Notes: a model not told the origin generated them from the sequence alone. DNA of 64,000 nucleotides from an uncultured Flavobacteriaceae bacterium (GCA_938017825.1 CALIJE010000027.1:1-64000), one strand, 5' to 3'. Shown: positions 40,193 through 51,067, numbered from the stretch's first letter. Made by a program: numbers and translations.

Positions 40193-41125
40193 TTGAAATT
40201 CCCGACCCCACATACCCTTGAACAAATTGCGACTATTCTGAGTTGTGAATTTATCGGTCCCTCTGACTTTCCTGTTTTGGGGATGAACGAGATTCATGTG
40301 GTGACCCCAGGGGATATTGTATTTGTTGATCATCACAAATATTATGACAAAGCATTAAGCAGCAAAGCAACTATTGTATTGATCAACAAAAAAGTAGCTT
40401 GTCCTGAAGGAAAAGCACTCTTGATTTCTGAGGACCCTTTTCGGGACTTCAATAAGTTAACGCAGTATTTTCGACCCTTTGAAAAGACGGATACCCTAAT
40501 TTCCGAAACCGCCAAGATTGGGCAAAACACGATTATTCAGCCTAACGCATTCATAGGAAACAATGTCGTCATTGGTAAGGACTGTGTCATACATGCCAAT
40601 GTTTCTATCTATGATAATTGCATTATTGGTGATAGGGTAATCATACATTCAGGAACGGTTTTGGGCGCAGATGCCTTCTATTACAAAAATAGGGTAGATG
40701 GCCACGATCGCTTATTGTCTGGTGGTAGGGTAGTTTTGGAGGATGATGTAGAACTGGGTGCTCTTTGTACCATCGATAAAGGTGTAAGCGGTGATACAAC
40801 CATAAAAAAAGGCACCAAATTGGACAATCAGGTTCATGTGGGCCATGATACGGTAATCGGCGAAAAGTGCTTGATTGCTTCCCAAACCGGCATTGCTGGT
40901 TGTGTGGTTATTGAAGATGAGGTGACACTTTGGGGGCAGGTCGGTACGAATAGTGGTATTACTATTGGTAAAAAAGCCGTGATTATGGGCCAGACGGGGG
41001 TAACCAAATCGGTAGAGGGCGGTAAAAGTTATTTTGGTACGCCGATCGAAGAATCTCGCGAAAAGTTGAAACAATTGGCCTATGTCAAAAAAATTCCGTC
41101 GATATTGAAAAAATTAGAAGAATAA
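40193..41125 (+). CDS. Second LpxD-like acyltransferase
   Basis: LpxD-like N-terminus and hexapeptide repeats; HSGTVLGADAFYYKNRVDGHDRLLSGGRVVLEDDVELGALCTIDKGV; TTG start. Confidence 0.88.
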   Translation: MKFPTPHTLEQIATILSCEFIGPSDFPVLGMNEIHVVTPGDIVFVDHHKYYDKALSSKATIVLINKKVACPEGKALLISEDPFRDFNKLTQYFRPFEKTDTLISETAKIGQNTIIQPNAFIGNNVVIGKDCVIHANVSIYDNCIIGDRVIIHSGTVLGADAFYYKNRVDGHDRLLSGGRVVLEDDVELGALCTIDKGVSGDTTIKKGTKLDNQVHVGHDTVIGEKCLIASQTGIAGCVVIEDEVTLWGQVGTNSGITIGKKAVIMGQTGVTKSVEGGKSYFGTPIEESREKLKQLAYVKKIPSILKKLEE

Positions 41126-41136
41126 ATAAGCATGAG

Positions 41137-41173
41137 TTTCTCAGCAAACCCATATTTTTGCATCGCTGAGAAA
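41137..41173. repeat. Inverted repeat upstream of sucD
   Basis: TTTCTCAGC (41137-41145) / GCTGAGAAA (41165-41173), perfect 9-bp arms, 19-nt loop. Confidence 0.45.
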
Positions 41174-41212
41174 AATCGAAACCATTAATTCCAAATAAGA
41201 AACGAAGAACAA

Positions 41213-42085
41213 ATGAGCGTTTTAGTCAACAAAGATTCAAATATTATAGTACAAGGATTTACGGGTAGTGAAGGAACTTTTCATGCCGGTCAAATGATCG
41301 AATATGGCACCAATGTCGTAGGTGGAGTAACTCCCGGTAAAGGTGGACAAGAGCATTTGGGAAAGCCAGTTTTTAATACCGTACAGGAGGCCGTTGAAAA
41401 GGTAGGGGCCGATACGACGATTATTTTTGTTCCACCAGCTTTTGCTGCCGATGCGATCATGGAAGCAGCGAATGCGGGAATTAAGGTTATCATAACGATC
41501 ACAGAGGGAATTCCTGTTGCCGATATGGTAAAGGCATCGAATTACATCAAAAATATGGACTGCCGTTTGGTAGGTCCGAATTGTCCTGGGGTAATTACTC
41601 CTGGGGAGGCTAAGGTTGGTATCATGCCCGGTTTCGTTTTTAAGAAGGGCAATGTAGGTATCGTATCAAAATCGGGAACCTTAACTTATGAGGCCGCCGA
41701 TCAAGTGGTGCGACAAGGCTTGGGAATTACTACAGCTATTGGAATTGGCGGTGACCCCATTATCGGAACGACGACCAAAGAGGCTGTTGAATTGTTGATC
41801 AATGATCCAGAAACCGAGTGCGTTGTAATGATCGGTGAAATTGGTGGCCAGTTAGAGGCCGATGCAGCTAAGTGGTATAAAGAAAGTGGCAGCAAAAAGC
41901 CGGTTGTAGGTTTTATCGCTGGCGAAACGGCACCTGCTGGGAGAACTATGGGCCATGCCGGTGCTATAGTGGGAGGTAGCGATGATACCGCACAAGCAAA
42001 GAAAAAAATAATGAGGGAACATGGCATTCATGTTGTGGACTCACCTGCAGAGATCGGTAAAAAGGTAAAAGAGGTGATGGGATAG
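41213..42085 (+). CDS. sucD: Succinyl-CoA ligase (ADP-forming) alpha subunit
   Basis: [53 protein letters not shown]. Confidence 0.97.
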   Translation: MSVLVNKDSNIIVQGFTGSEGTFHAGQMIEYGTNVVGGVTPGKGGQEHLGKPVFNTVQEAVEKVGADTTIIFVPPAFAADAIMEAANAGIKVIITITEGIPVADMVKASNYIKNMDCRLVGPNCPGVITPGEAKVGIMPGFVFKKGNVGIVSKSGTLTYEAADQVVRQGLGITTAIGIGGDPIIGTTTKEAVELLINDPETECVVMIGEIGGQLEADAAKWYKESGSKKPVVGFIAGETAPAGRTMGHAGAIVGGSDDTAQAKKKIMREHGIHVVDSPAEIGKKVKEVMG

Positions 42086-42108
42086 TTCATCGCGATATTT
42101 AATTTATA

Positions 42109-42146
42109 AATCCTGTTTTCAACTCATTGATGACAGGATTTTTTTT
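42109..42146 (+). terminator. Intrinsic terminator after sucD
   Basis: AATCCTGT / ACAGGATT 8-bp stem followed by TTTTTTTT. Confidence 0.7.
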
Positions 42147-42201
42147 CGTCTTTGTAAGAACAACACCTATCTTTGATATTAGACTAGCAAACTTTTTTAA
42201 A

Positions 42202-42948
42202 ATGAAATTACTTGAAGGAAAGAATGTCATCATAACCGGGGCAAGCAGAGGAATAGGTAGAGGTATTGCGCAAGTATTTGCGGACTACGGTGCCAATGTG
42301 GCCTTCACATATAGTTCTAGTGAGGCACCGGCCCTAGAACTCGAAAAAGAATTAATTGGCAAAGGTGTCACCGCAAAGGCGTATAAGAGTAATGCTGCAA
42401 GTTATGATCAATCAGAGCAATTGATAGAAAACGTATTGGAAGATTTTGGCGGTATAGATGTTTTGATCAATAACGCAGGGATTACCAAAGATAACTTGCT
42501 CATGCGTATGGGAGAGGAGGATTTTGATAGCGTTATTGAGATAAACCTAAAGTCTGTTTTTAACATGACAAAGGCGGTACAGCGCACCATGTTGAAACAA
42601 CGCAAAGGTTCAATCATCAATATGAGCAGTGTGGTTGGGGTAAAAGGTAATGCAGGGCAAACGAATTATGCGGCATCCAAAGCGGGCATGATCGGTTTCA
42701 CGAAGTCCGTAGCCTTGGAGTTGGGGTCTAGAAATATACGCTGCAACGCGATAGCACCAGGATTCATAGAAACTGAAATGACGGCGAAACTTGATGAAAA
42801 AACCGTTCAGGGTTGGCGAGAAGGAATTCCCCTTAAGCGAGGTGGTACCCCTGAAGATATTGCCAACGCTTGCTTGTTTTTGGCGTCCGATCTTTCTGCC
42901 TATGTTACAGGGCAAGTGCTCAATGTTGATGGTGGAATGCTTACTTAA
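42202..42948 (+). CDS. fabG: 3-oxoacyl-ACP reductase
   Basis: IITGASRGIGRGIA, NNAGITKDNLLMRM, YAASKAGMIGFTKS. Start set at MKLLEGKN; the longer ORF start lies in the terminator. Confidence 0.94.
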   Translation: MKLLEGKNVIITGASRGIGRGIAQVFADYGANVAFTYSSSEAPALELEKELIGKGVTAKAYKSNAASYDQSEQLIENVLEDFGGIDVLINNAGITKDNLLMRMGEEDFDSVIEINLKSVFNMTKAVQRTMLKQRKGSIINMSSVVGVKGNAGQTNYAASKAGMIGFTKSVALELGSRNIRCNAIAPGFIETEMTAKLDEKTVQGWREGIPLKRGGTPEDIANACLFLASDLSAYVTGQVLNVDGGMLT

Positions 42949-43041
42949 AAAGGCTAAGCCTTAAACGTACTGAGTTTGGAAATTCTACTGCAAGCCAATT
43001 TCCTACGTATAACATATAACTATTAAAGGGCGCATCTCTTA

Positions 43042-45063
43042 ATGGATATTCAAACGATACTTTTAATTGTATTAGCAGGGGTGGTGGCTCTTGTGCTAGT
43101 GCTGTTTCAATACCATTATAAAACGAAAAAGCGTGGCAAGCTATCCGTTTTGCTATCATTTCTGCGCTTTTTGACCTGGTTCGGTGCTTTCGTATTGCTC
43201 ATTAATCCAAAGTTTACAAAAAATGATTACACCTTGGAAAAGGCCAACCTCATGGTTTTGGCCGACAATTCATCATCCATGAAAGACCAGGGCTTAATCG
43301 AATCCCTTCAAGCACTTAAGGAACGACAAGATCTCGCGGACAAATTCAATATCATATATCATAGTTTTGGCGGTAATTTGAATGTGCATGATAGCCTTTC
43401 ATTTTCTGAACCCAATACCAATATCTCGAAAGCCCTAAAGTCGCTTAACACAATTTATGGGGGTAACAACGGAGCCGTTTTGCTCTTAACAGACGGCAAT
43501 CAAACTTTGGGCGAAGATTATGAGTTCTATTCCAAAAATCAAAAAATGCCCGTTTATCCAATAATTTTAGGGGATACGACCACTTATGAGGATGTACGCA
43601 TAGATCAGGTAAACACCAACAAATATGCATTCTTAAATAACAAATTTCCCCTAGAGGCCTATGTGTCCTATCAAGGAAGTGGTTCAGCTTCGAGCACCTT
43701 AAGTATTTCTGTTAACGGAAAGTCGGTGTACCGCGAGAATATCAGTTTTGGAGGTACCAATAGAACCAAAGTGATCAATACCCTTTTAAGTGCAGATATA
43801 GTTGGCACCAAGCGTATTCAGATATCGCTCGGGAAATTGGAGGGGGAACGCAATACCAAGAACAATTCTAGAACTACCGCTGTAGAAGTAATAGACGAAA
43901 AAACAAATATTGCGCTTGTTTCCGATGTCTTGCATCCAGATATTGGATCACTGAAGAATGCAATTGAGACCAATGAACAACGTGCAGTTTCCATTCTAAA
44001 GAGCAGCGTTGGTTCAAACAAACTTGAAGAATTTGATCTATTTATTCTATATCAGCCGAAGTCTTCTTTTAAGGCAGTATATGATTTTATAGAACAAAAG
44101 AAAGTGAATTACTTTACTATCGTTGGTCCCAAAACCAATATGAATTTCTTGAACTCCGCACAAGAGACATTTAGTCATCAGCGTTTTAATCAGACCGAGG
44201 AAACATCACCAAATTTAAACCCAGGTTTCTCAGCTTTTGATATGTCTAATTTTAATGTGGACGATTACCCTCCCTTAGATGCCAATATGGGTGAAGTGAC
44301 TATAAAAAAACCAGGTGAAACACTATTGAGCAGAAGGGTACGGGGGGTTAGTTTAAACGATCCGTTGCTTTATGTATCCGAGGCCGATGGGCAGCGTGAA
44401 GGTGTGCTTTTTGGTGAGAATATTTGGAAGTGGAGAGTACAGAACTATCGTAATGAGAAAAGTTTCAAGAATTTTGATGAATTCATAGGTAAATTGATCC
44501 GCTATCTTGCCGCCAGTAAGCCAAAAACACGATTTTCATTAGACTATGAAACGGTGTACGAGGGCACCAATTCGGCTAAAATCAAAGCCAACTATTTTGA
44601 TAAGGCCTATGAGTTCGATGGCAACGCGACCATAGACTTGCAGCTTAAGCATAACGACACAGGTGTTTTAAGTCGATTTACGATGCTCTTAAAGAATGGC
44701 TATTTTGAAGCTGATTTGGCAAATATGGCACCAGGTACATATACATTCACGGCAAAAGTGTTGAATGAAAATCTAACGAAGTCAGGGAGTTTTACCATTT
44801 TGGATTTTGATGTAGAACGGCAATTTTTATCGACCAATTATAAGAAATTGGAACGCATGGCTTTAAATACATCGGCCGAAAGTTATTTTCCGAATCAGGT
44901 GGGGCAATTAGTTGATGAACTCATGGTTCAGAAGCGTTTTTTACCAGTTCAAAAGAGCGAACAAAATGTTGTATCTTTAATAGATTTTCGCGTACTTTTA
45001 GCGTTAATTGCCGCCACACTTGCGATAGAGTGGTTTATTAGAAAATACAATGGACTAAATTAA
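43042..45063 (+). CDS. vWA-like domain membrane protein
   Basis: Two N-terminal TM, MIDAS-like VLADNSSSM, LLLTDGN, C-terminal TM. Confidence 0.78.
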   Translation: MDIQTILLIVLAGVVALVLVLFQYHYKTKKRGKLSVLLSFLRFLTWFGAFVLLINPKFTKNDYTLEKANLMVLADNSSSMKDQGLIESLQALKERQDLADKFNIIYHSFGGNLNVHDSLSFSEPNTNISKALKSLNTIYGGNNGAVLLLTDGNQTLGEDYEFYSKNQKMPVYPIILGDTTTYEDVRIDQVNTNKYAFLNNKFPLEAYVSYQGSGSASSTLSISVNGKSVYRENISFGGTNRTKVINTLLSADIVGTKRIQISLGKLEGERNTKNNSRTTAVEVIDEKTNIALVSDVLHPDIGSLKNAIETNEQRAVSILKSSVGSNKLEEFDLFILYQPKSSFKAVYDFIEQKKVNYFTIVGPKTNMNFLNSAQETFSHQRFNQTEETSPNLNPGFSAFDMSNFNVDDYPPLDANMGEVTIKKPGETLLSRRVRGVSLNDPLLYVSEADGQREGVLFGENIWKWRVQNYRNEKSFKNFDEFIGKLIRYLAASKPKTRFSLDYETVYEGTNSAKIKANYFDKAYEFDGNATIDLQLKHNDTGVLSRFTMLLKNGYFEADLANMAPGTYTFTAKVLNENLTKSGSFTILDFDVERQFLSTNYKKLERMALNTSAESYFPNQVGQLVDELMVQKRFLPVQKSEQNVVSLIDFRVLLALIAATLAIEWFIRKYNGLN

Positions 45064-45075
45064 AAACAGAACACT

Positions 45076-45891
45076 ATGGATAAATTACCAAAAATAGCCT
45101 TGCCCTTTATCTTCGGGGTCATTGTGCTCGTAATACTACTTTCGAAATCAGCAATCACTATTGGTTCAGGTGAGGCTGGGGTACTCTATAAAACCTTTGG
45201 AGGTGGTGTAGTTACCGACCAACCGCCATTAGGTGAAGGCTTTCATATCATTGCCCCTTGGAATAATGTATATGTATATGAAGTGCGCCAGCAAGAAGTA
45301 TTCGAAAAAATGAAAGTGCTTTCATCAAACGGTTTGGACATTCAATTAGACGCTTCTACCTGGTTTCAGCCTAAATATGAGCATTTAGGGAAATTGCACC
45401 AGGAAAAAAGTGAGCAGTATAAAGAACGTATACTATTGCCCGCAATTCGTTCTGCAGCTAGAAGCGTAGTAGGAAGGTACACGCCTGAACAGTTGTATTC
45501 AAGTAAACGAGATGCGATACAAGTAGAGATTTACGAAGAGACCAAGAAAATAGTCGATGATCAGTACATTCAATTAAATGAGGTCCTAATTAGAGATGTG
45601 ACACTTCCTCCAACGATAAAGGAAGCAATTGAGCGGAAGTTAAAACAAGAGCAAGAATCCCTAGAGTACGAATTCCGTTTGGTAACGGCGGCGAAGGAGG
45701 CAGAAAAAGTAACTATAGAAGCCCAAGGTAAGGCAGACGCAAACAGAATCCTGAGTGCATCACTTACCGATAAAATATTGCAGGATAAGGGTATAGATGC
45801 AACATTGAAGCTTTCAGAATCGCCTAATTCAAAAGTAATCGTAGTTGGTGGCGGAGATGCCGGCCTTCCTTTGATCTTAGGCAATAACTAA
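45076..45891 (+). CDS. Prohibitin/SPFH family protein
   Basis: N-terminal TM, GEAGVLYKTFGGGV, QLNEVLIRDVTLPPTIKEAIERKLKQEQES. Confidence 0.92.
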   Translation: MDKLPKIALPFIFGVIVLVILLSKSAITIGSGEAGVLYKTFGGGVVTDQPPLGEGFHIIAPWNNVYVYEVRQQEVFEKMKVLSSNGLDIQLDASTWFQPKYEHLGKLHQEKSEQYKERILLPAIRSAARSVVGRYTPEQLYSSKRDAIQVEIYEETKKIVDDQYIQLNEVLIRDVTLPPTIKEAIERKLKQEQESLEYEFRLVTAAKEAEKVTIEAQGKADANRILSASLTDKILQDKGIDATLKLSESPNSKVIVVGGGDAGLPLILGNN

Positions 45892-45945
45892 GATTGTACG
45901 AGCAGCCCAAATTCGAATGCTTTTGTTTCATTTCTAACAAATCTT

Positions 45946-45975
45946 TTGATAACTCAAAAATACGTTTTACTTTTA
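45946..45975 (+). promoter_or_regulatory. Candidate promoter of the his leader/operon
   Basis: TTG (45946-45948), 19 nt spacer, TACTTTTA (45968-45975), one mismatch from TAnnTTTG. Confidence 0.5.
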
Positions 45976-45982
45976 CTGCATA

Positions 45983-46036
45983 ATGAGAAATAAGAATACA
46001 CATCATCATTTTTACACTGGCTGTCAAGCGAGGTAA
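45983..46036 (+). CDS. Candidate his operon leader peptide MRNKNTHHHFYTGCQAR
   Basis: 17-codon ORF with three consecutive CAT His codons (46001-46009), between candidate promoter and terminator upstream of hisG. Confidence 0.82.
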   Translation: MRNKNTHHHFYTGCQAR

Positions 46037-46078
46037 AGATGTATTGTAGTATTTACAACATAATTACGACCCGTTTGA
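46024..46078 (+). promoter_or_regulatory. Candidate his antiterminator
   Basis: UCAAGCGAGGU (46024-46034) can pair with ACCCGUUUGA (46069-46078): 10 bp including one G:U and one A bulge. The latter segment is the 5' arm of the terminator. Confidence 0.65.
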
Positions 46079-46096
46079 GCAATCAAACGGGTTTTT
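46069..46096 (+). terminator. His operon attenuator terminator
   Basis: ACCCGTTTGA-GCAA-TCAAACGGGT, perfect 10-bp stem, GNRA-type loop and T-run, 12 nt before the hisG ATG. Confidence 0.88.
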
Positions 46097-46108
46097 TAAT
46101 TACGAATT

Positions 46109-46963
46109 ATGAGATTAAGAATAGCAATCCAGAAATCAGGTCGTCTTAATGAGGATTCATTAAAGTTGCTGAAAGACTGTGGCATCTCTATCGATAATGG
46201 AAAAGATCAGTTGAAGGCATCTTCACGCAATTTTCCCATCGAGGTTTTTTATCTGCGAAATGGTGACATTCCCCAATATTTACGCGATGGGGTAGTCGAC
46301 ATTGCGATTATTGGTGAGAACGTACTCATCGAAAAAGGGGCGGATATTTCAACAGCAGAGCACCTAGGTTTTTCTAAATGCAAAGTTTCGCTGGCCATAC
46401 CGAAAGGCGAAACCTATGAATCTGTTCATGATTTTGAGGGAAAGCGAATTGCAACCTCCTATCCAAATACCGTTCAGAATTACTTGAACGAAAAAGGAGT
46501 TAAGGCAGAATTGCACATCATCAATGGCTCTGTCGAAATTGCCCCGAATATTGGTCTGGCCGATGCTATTTGTGATATCGTATCTAGTGGAAGCACACTA
46601 TTTAAAAATAATCTGAAGGAGGTAGAGGTAATGCTGAAGAGTGAGGCCGTATTGGCCATTTCCCCTAAAATCTCAGAAGAACGTAAAGCACTGCTTCAAA
46701 AATTTCAATTTCGAATTCAATCGGTTTTAAGGGCGCGCCAATCAAAGTACGTACTATTGAATGCACCGAATAATAAGCTAGGTGATATTATTGATAAGCT
46801 TCCAGGAATGCGAAGCCCTACGGTACTGCCCTTGGCCGAAAAAGGTTGGAGCTCTGTTCATACGGTAATTAACAAAGACAAATTCTGGGAGGTCATAGAT
46901 GAGCTTAAGCAAGCGGGTGCTGAAGGTATTTTGGTATGTCCAATAGAAAAAATGGTCCTGTAA
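46109..46963 (+). CDS. hisG: ATP phosphoribosyltransferase
   Basis: RIAIQKSGRLNEDSLKLLKDCGI, GLADAICDIVSSGSTLFKNNL. Confidence 0.96.
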   Translation: MRLRIAIQKSGRLNEDSLKLLKDCGISIDNGKDQLKASSRNFPIEVFYLRNGDIPQYLRDGVVDIAIIGENVLIEKGADISTAEHLGFSKCKVSLAIPKGETYESVHDFEGKRIATSYPNTVQNYLNEKGVKAELHIINGSVEIAPNIGLADAICDIVSSGSTLFKNNLKEVEVMLKSEAVLAISPKISEERKALLQKFQFRIQSVLRARQSKYVLLNAPNNKLGDIIDKLPGMRSPTVLPLAEKGWSSVHTVINKDKFWEVIDELKQAGAEGILVCPIEKMVL

Positions 46964-48246
46964 TGAATAAAATATACAACCCAAAAAGGGAAGATTGGAA
47001 GACTATTCTCAGAAGACCTTCACATAAGGTGGACGCTATTGAACAATCCGTACAAACGATTTTTAATGAGGTTCAGCGTAATGGTGATGCTGCTATCATA
47101 AAGTATACGGCACAATATGATCAGGTTTCGCTAAACGAAATGTTGGTGTCTAAAGCGGAAATTAAAGAGGCTTCCGCTAGTGTTTCTGAGGAACTTAAAG
47201 CTGCCATTGGGGTGGCAAAACGTAATATTGAAATTTTTCACAAGGCTCAGAAAACTGGGAAACTAGCGGTAGAAACATCTAAGGGCGTACTGTGTTGGCA
47301 GGAAAAACGTCCGATTCAAAAAATCGGATTGTACATTCCAGGAGGAACTGCGCCTTTGTTCTCAACGATATTAATGTTGGCCGTACCGGCAGCTATTGCA
47401 GGTTGCAATGAAATTGCTTTGTGTTCACCTCCCAATAAACAAGGAGAGATACATCCAGCAATCCTATATACGGCCTCCATATGCGGTATCACACAAATCT
47501 ATAAAGTTGGCGGTATTCAGGCCATTGCGGGTTTGACCTTTGGTAGCGCGACCATACCCAAGGTGTACAAGATATTTGGACCTGGAAATCAATACGTAAC
47601 CATGGCCAAACAAATCGCCACCAAGTATGGCGTAGCCATTGATATGCCGGCTGGTCCGAGTGAGTTATTGGTGGTTGCCGACGATACAGCCGATGCCTCG
47701 TTCGTGGCGTCCGATTTATTGAGTCAGGCCGAGCACGGAGCTGATAGTCAGGTTTTGTTGGTTTCAACATCTCAAAATATGATTCGGGATGTAGAAGCGC
47801 AACTAGCACTTCAAATTTTAGATTTGCCACGAAAAGAAATTGCCCAGCAAGCAATAGCACATAGCAAGTTGATTTATGTTGAAGATGACCAATCGGCCCT
47901 TGATTTAATTAACGCATACGGTCCAGAACATTTTATAATATGTGTTGAAAATGAAGATTTTTATATTGAGAACACCATTAATGCCGGTTCGGTGTTTATT
48001 GGAAACTATACCCCTGAAAGTGCAGGCGATTATGCTTCCGGAACGAATCATACCCTGCCTACTAACGGTTATGCAAAGCAGTATAGTGGCGTCAACCTAG
48101 ATAGTTTTATGAAAAGCCTGACCTTCCAGAAAATATCTAAAAAAGGAATACAGGAAATTGGAAGCGTTATAGAAATTATGGCAGAAGCAGAAGGTTTACA
48201 AGCTCATAAGAATGCTGTTAGCTTGCGATTAGAGAGTTTAAAATAA
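46963..48246 (+). CDS. hisD: Histidinol dehydrogenase
   Basis: IGLYIPGGTAPLFSTILMLAVPA, FGPGNQYVTMAKQ, PAGPSELLVVAD; start overlaps hisG stop (TAATG). Confidence 0.95.
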   Translation: MNKIYNPKREDWKTILRRPSHKVDAIEQSVQTIFNEVQRNGDAAIIKYTAQYDQVSLNEMLVSKAEIKEASASVSEELKAAIGVAKRNIEIFHKAQKTGKLAVETSKGVLCWQEKRPIQKIGLYIPGGTAPLFSTILMLAVPAAIAGCNEIALCSPPNKQGEIHPAILYTASICGITQIYKVGGIQAIAGLTFGSATIPKVYKIFGPGNQYVTMAKQIATKYGVAIDMPAGPSELLVVADDTADASFVASDLLSQAEHGADSQVLLVSTSQNMIRDVEAQLALQILDLPRKEIAQQAIAHSKLIYVEDDQSALDLINAYGPEHFIICVENEDFYIENTINAGSVFIGNYTPESAGDYASGTNHTLPTNGYAKQYSGVNLDSFMKSLTFQKISKKGIQEIGSVIEIMAEAEGLQAHKNAVSLRLESLK

Positions 48247-48253
48247 TGTCATA

Positions 48254-49342
48254 TTGGGTAGGCATGAGGTCAAAATGCAAAAAATTTCAAAGTCAATGGG
48301 ATTTAATGTGAATAATATAATACGGGAGAATATAAAAGGTTTACAGCCTTATTCCTCTGCACGTGATGAGTACGTATCCGACGGATCTCAAATGGTATTT
48401 TTAGATGCAAATGAGAATCCGTTTGAGAATGGTGTGAATCGGTATCCTGATCCCCAACAACGTACTTTGAAAAAGGTTTTGGCAGACCAGAAAGGACTTG
48501 AATCGGAAAATATTCTCTTAGGTAATGGGAGTGATGAAGTACTTGATTTGCTCTTCAGGGCCTTCTGTGAGCCCAAAGTAGACAACATTATAACATTACC
48601 ACCTACTTATGGCATGTACGCGGTATTGTCAGGTATCAATAACATTGAAAACAAGACTGTTTTATTGGCCGAAGATTTTGAGCCAGATACCGAGGCCATA
48701 TTGAATTCGGCTGATGCACACTCCAAGCTACTTTTTATTTGCACTCCCAATAACCCAACAGGCAATAGTTTTGCAACCGAAAAAGTAATGCGCCTATTAA
48801 ATGGATTTAATGGTCTTGTTGTAGTTGATGAAGCCTATATTGACTTTTCTCCAAATGAAAGTTGGGCGTCGAAATTGTCAGAATATCCGAATTTGGTGGT
48901 GACGCAAACGCTTTCAAAGGCATATGGTATGGCCGGTGTGCGCCTGGGTATCTGCATCGCATCTAAAGAAGTCATAGGAGTATTAAACAAGATCAAGCCT
49001 CCATATAATGTTAATGAATTAACCCAACAAAAGGCATTGTCAAGAATTTCGGACGGGGTTCGGATTTCATCGGAGATTCAAGAAATTCTTGAGCAAAAGA
49101 AAATATTGGTCAGCGTATTGCTTACCATCGGATTTGTACAAAAAGTGTATCCGTCTGATGCAAATTTTGTTTTGATACGGGTTGATGACGCCAATACACG
49201 CTATGACCAACTCCTAAAGAAAGGTATCGTAGTACGAAATAGGAGTACGCAGCCCCGCTGCAGCAACACGCTACGGCTTACTGTGGGAACAAAAGAAGAA
49301 AATATCAAGTTGATGAGGGTTTTAAAAGAATTGGAACAATGA
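48254..49342 (+). CDS. hisC: Histidinol-phosphate aminotransferase
   Basis: [38 protein letters not shown]; true start may be one of the downstream Met codons. Confidence 0.94.
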   Translation: MGRHEVKMQKISKSMGFNVNNIIRENIKGLQPYSSARDEYVSDGSQMVFLDANENPFENGVNRYPDPQQRTLKKVLADQKGLESENILLGNGSDEVLDLLFRAFCEPKVDNIITLPPTYGMYAVLSGINNIENKTVLLAEDFEPDTEAILNSADAHSKLLFICTPNNPTGNSFATEKVMRLLNGFNGLVVVDEAYIDFSPNESWASKLSEYPNLVVTQTLSKAYGMAGVRLGICIASKEVIGVLNKIKPPYNVNELTQQKALSRISDGVRISSEIQEILEQKKILVSVLLTIGFVQKVYPSDANFVLIRVDDANTRYDQLLKKGIVVRNRSTQPRCSNTLRLTVGTKEENIKLMRVLKELEQ

Positions 49343-50472
49343 AAAGAGTTTTATTTATAGATCGCGATGGTACGATCATCAAAGAAACGGCCGACGAGCA
49401 GATTGATGCATTTGAAAAAATGATATTCTACCCCAAGGCCTTTACGTATTTGGGAAAAATTGCGAAAGAACTGGATTATGAGTTGGTCATGATAACCAAT
49501 CAAGACGGACTGGGAACCGACATATTTCCTGAGGAGACGTTCTGGCCAGTGCACAATTTTATATTAAAATCTTTCGAAAATGAAGGGGTGGTCTTTGACA
49601 AGGTATTTTTGGATAGGACCTTTCCAAAAGACCAGGCGAACACCCGTAAACCGGGCACAGGTTTATTGACGGCATATTTTTCGGAAGAATACGATTTAGA
49701 GAATTCTTTTGTAATCGGTGACCGCTTAACCGATATGGAATTGGCCAAAAACCTTGGGGCAAAAGGTATCTTTATCAATGACAACACCAACCTAGGTACT
49801 GGAGAAATAACGGTAAAACAGGATGAGCTCAACACGGTAATCGCCCTTGAGAACAATGATTGGGAGAAGATTTACGAATTCTTAAAATTAAAGAATAGAA
49901 CAGCTGAGATTCATAGGAAAACCAATGAAACCGATATCAAAATCAAATTGAATTTAGATGGTACGGGCAGCGGCACTGTTGAAACAGGTTTGGCTTTTTT
50001 CGACCATATGTTAGATCAATTGGCCCGTCACGGCCAAATGGATTTGGATATTCAAGTGAACGGAGACTTGCAGGTTGATGAGCACCATACCATTGAAGAT
50101 ACGGCAATAGCCCTAGGTGAGGTATTTCATAAAGCACTAGGAAACAAGTTAGGAATTGAAAGGTATGGGTTCTGCCTGCCTATGGATGATTGCCTGGCCC
50201 AAGTGGCTATAGATTTTGGTGGTCGCAATTGGCTGGTTTGGGATGCGGACTTTAAACGTGAGAAAGTAGGCGATATGCCGACTGAAATGTTTTACCATTT
50301 TTTCAAGTCTTTTACCGATGGTGCGAAGGCAAATCTAAATATCAAGGCAGAAGGTATTAATGAACACCATAAAATCGAGGCCATTTTCAAGAGCTTTGCA
50401 AAATCGATTAAGATGGCAGTAAAAAGAGATGTCGAGAAAATGATATTACCCTCCACAAAAGGCAAGCTATAA
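49339..50472 (+). CDS. hisB: Bifunctional histidinol-phosphatase / imidazoleglycerol-phosphate dehydratase
   Basis: HAD N-domain ([11 protein letters not shown]) plus IGPD domain ([40 protein letters not shown]). Confidence 0.96.
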   Translation: MKRVLFIDRDGTIIKETADEQIDAFEKMIFYPKAFTYLGKIAKELDYELVMITNQDGLGTDIFPEETFWPVHNFILKSFENEGVVFDKVFLDRTFPKDQANTRKPGTGLLTAYFSEEYDLENSFVIGDRLTDMELAKNLGAKGIFINDNTNLGTGEITVKQDELNTVIALENNDWEKIYEFLKLKNRTAEIHRKTNETDIKIKLNLDGTGSGTVETGLAFFDHMLDQLARHGQMDLDIQVNGDLQVDEHHTIEDTAIALGEVFHKALGNKLGIERYGFCLPMDDCLAQVAIDFGGRNWLVWDADFKREKVGDMPTEMFYHFFKSFTDGAKANLNIKAEGINEHHKIEAIFKSFAKSIKMAVKRDVEKMILPSTKGKL

Positions 50473-51053
50473 TGAAGGTGGTGATCATTAACTACGATGC
50501 GGGTAACATTCAGAGTATCAAATTCGCTATTCAACGATTGGGCTATGAGGCAACCTTGAGCAGGGATGTTGACGAGATTCTGAATGCGGATAAGGTTATT
50601 TTCCCAGGAGTTGGGGAGGCGAGTAGTGCCATGCGGAAACTAAAGTCAAGTGGGTTGGATAAACTTATTCCAAGATTAGCGCAACCGGTTTTAGGTATTT
50701 GTTTGGGTATGCAACTAATGTGCAATTCAACTGAAGAGGGGAATACTAAAGGATTGGGAATATTCGATGTCGATGTCATTCGCTTTTCGAAACAAGTAAA
50801 AATACCGCAAGTTGGGTGGAACCAGATAAGCAATTTAAAGTCTGACCTATTCGATGGAATTGTGGAGCAGGAGTATATCTATTCGGTACATAGTTTTTAT
50901 GCCCCCTTATGCGCTGCTACGATAGCAGAATCATTATATGACGTGACGTATAGTGCAGCCCTGCAAAAGCAAAATTTTTACGGCACCCAGTTTCATCCAG
51001 AAAAGAGCAGCACCAAAGGAGCGCAAATTTTGCTGAACTTTTTAGGTCTATAA
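50472..51053 (+). CDS. hisH: Imidazole glycerol phosphate synthase, glutamine amidotransferase subunit
   Basis: [37 protein letters not shown]. Confidence 0.95.
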   Translation: MKVVIINYDAGNIQSIKFAIQRLGYEATLSRDVDEILNADKVIFPGVGEASSAMRKLKSSGLDKLIPRLAQPVLGICLGMQLMCNSTEEGNTKGLGIFDVDVIRFSKQVKIPQVGWNQISNLKSDLFDGIVEQEYIYSVHSFYAPLCAATIAESLYDVTYSAALQKQNFYGTQFHPEKSSTKGAQILLNFLGL

Positions 51054-51067
51054 AAACAAATTTGAAA

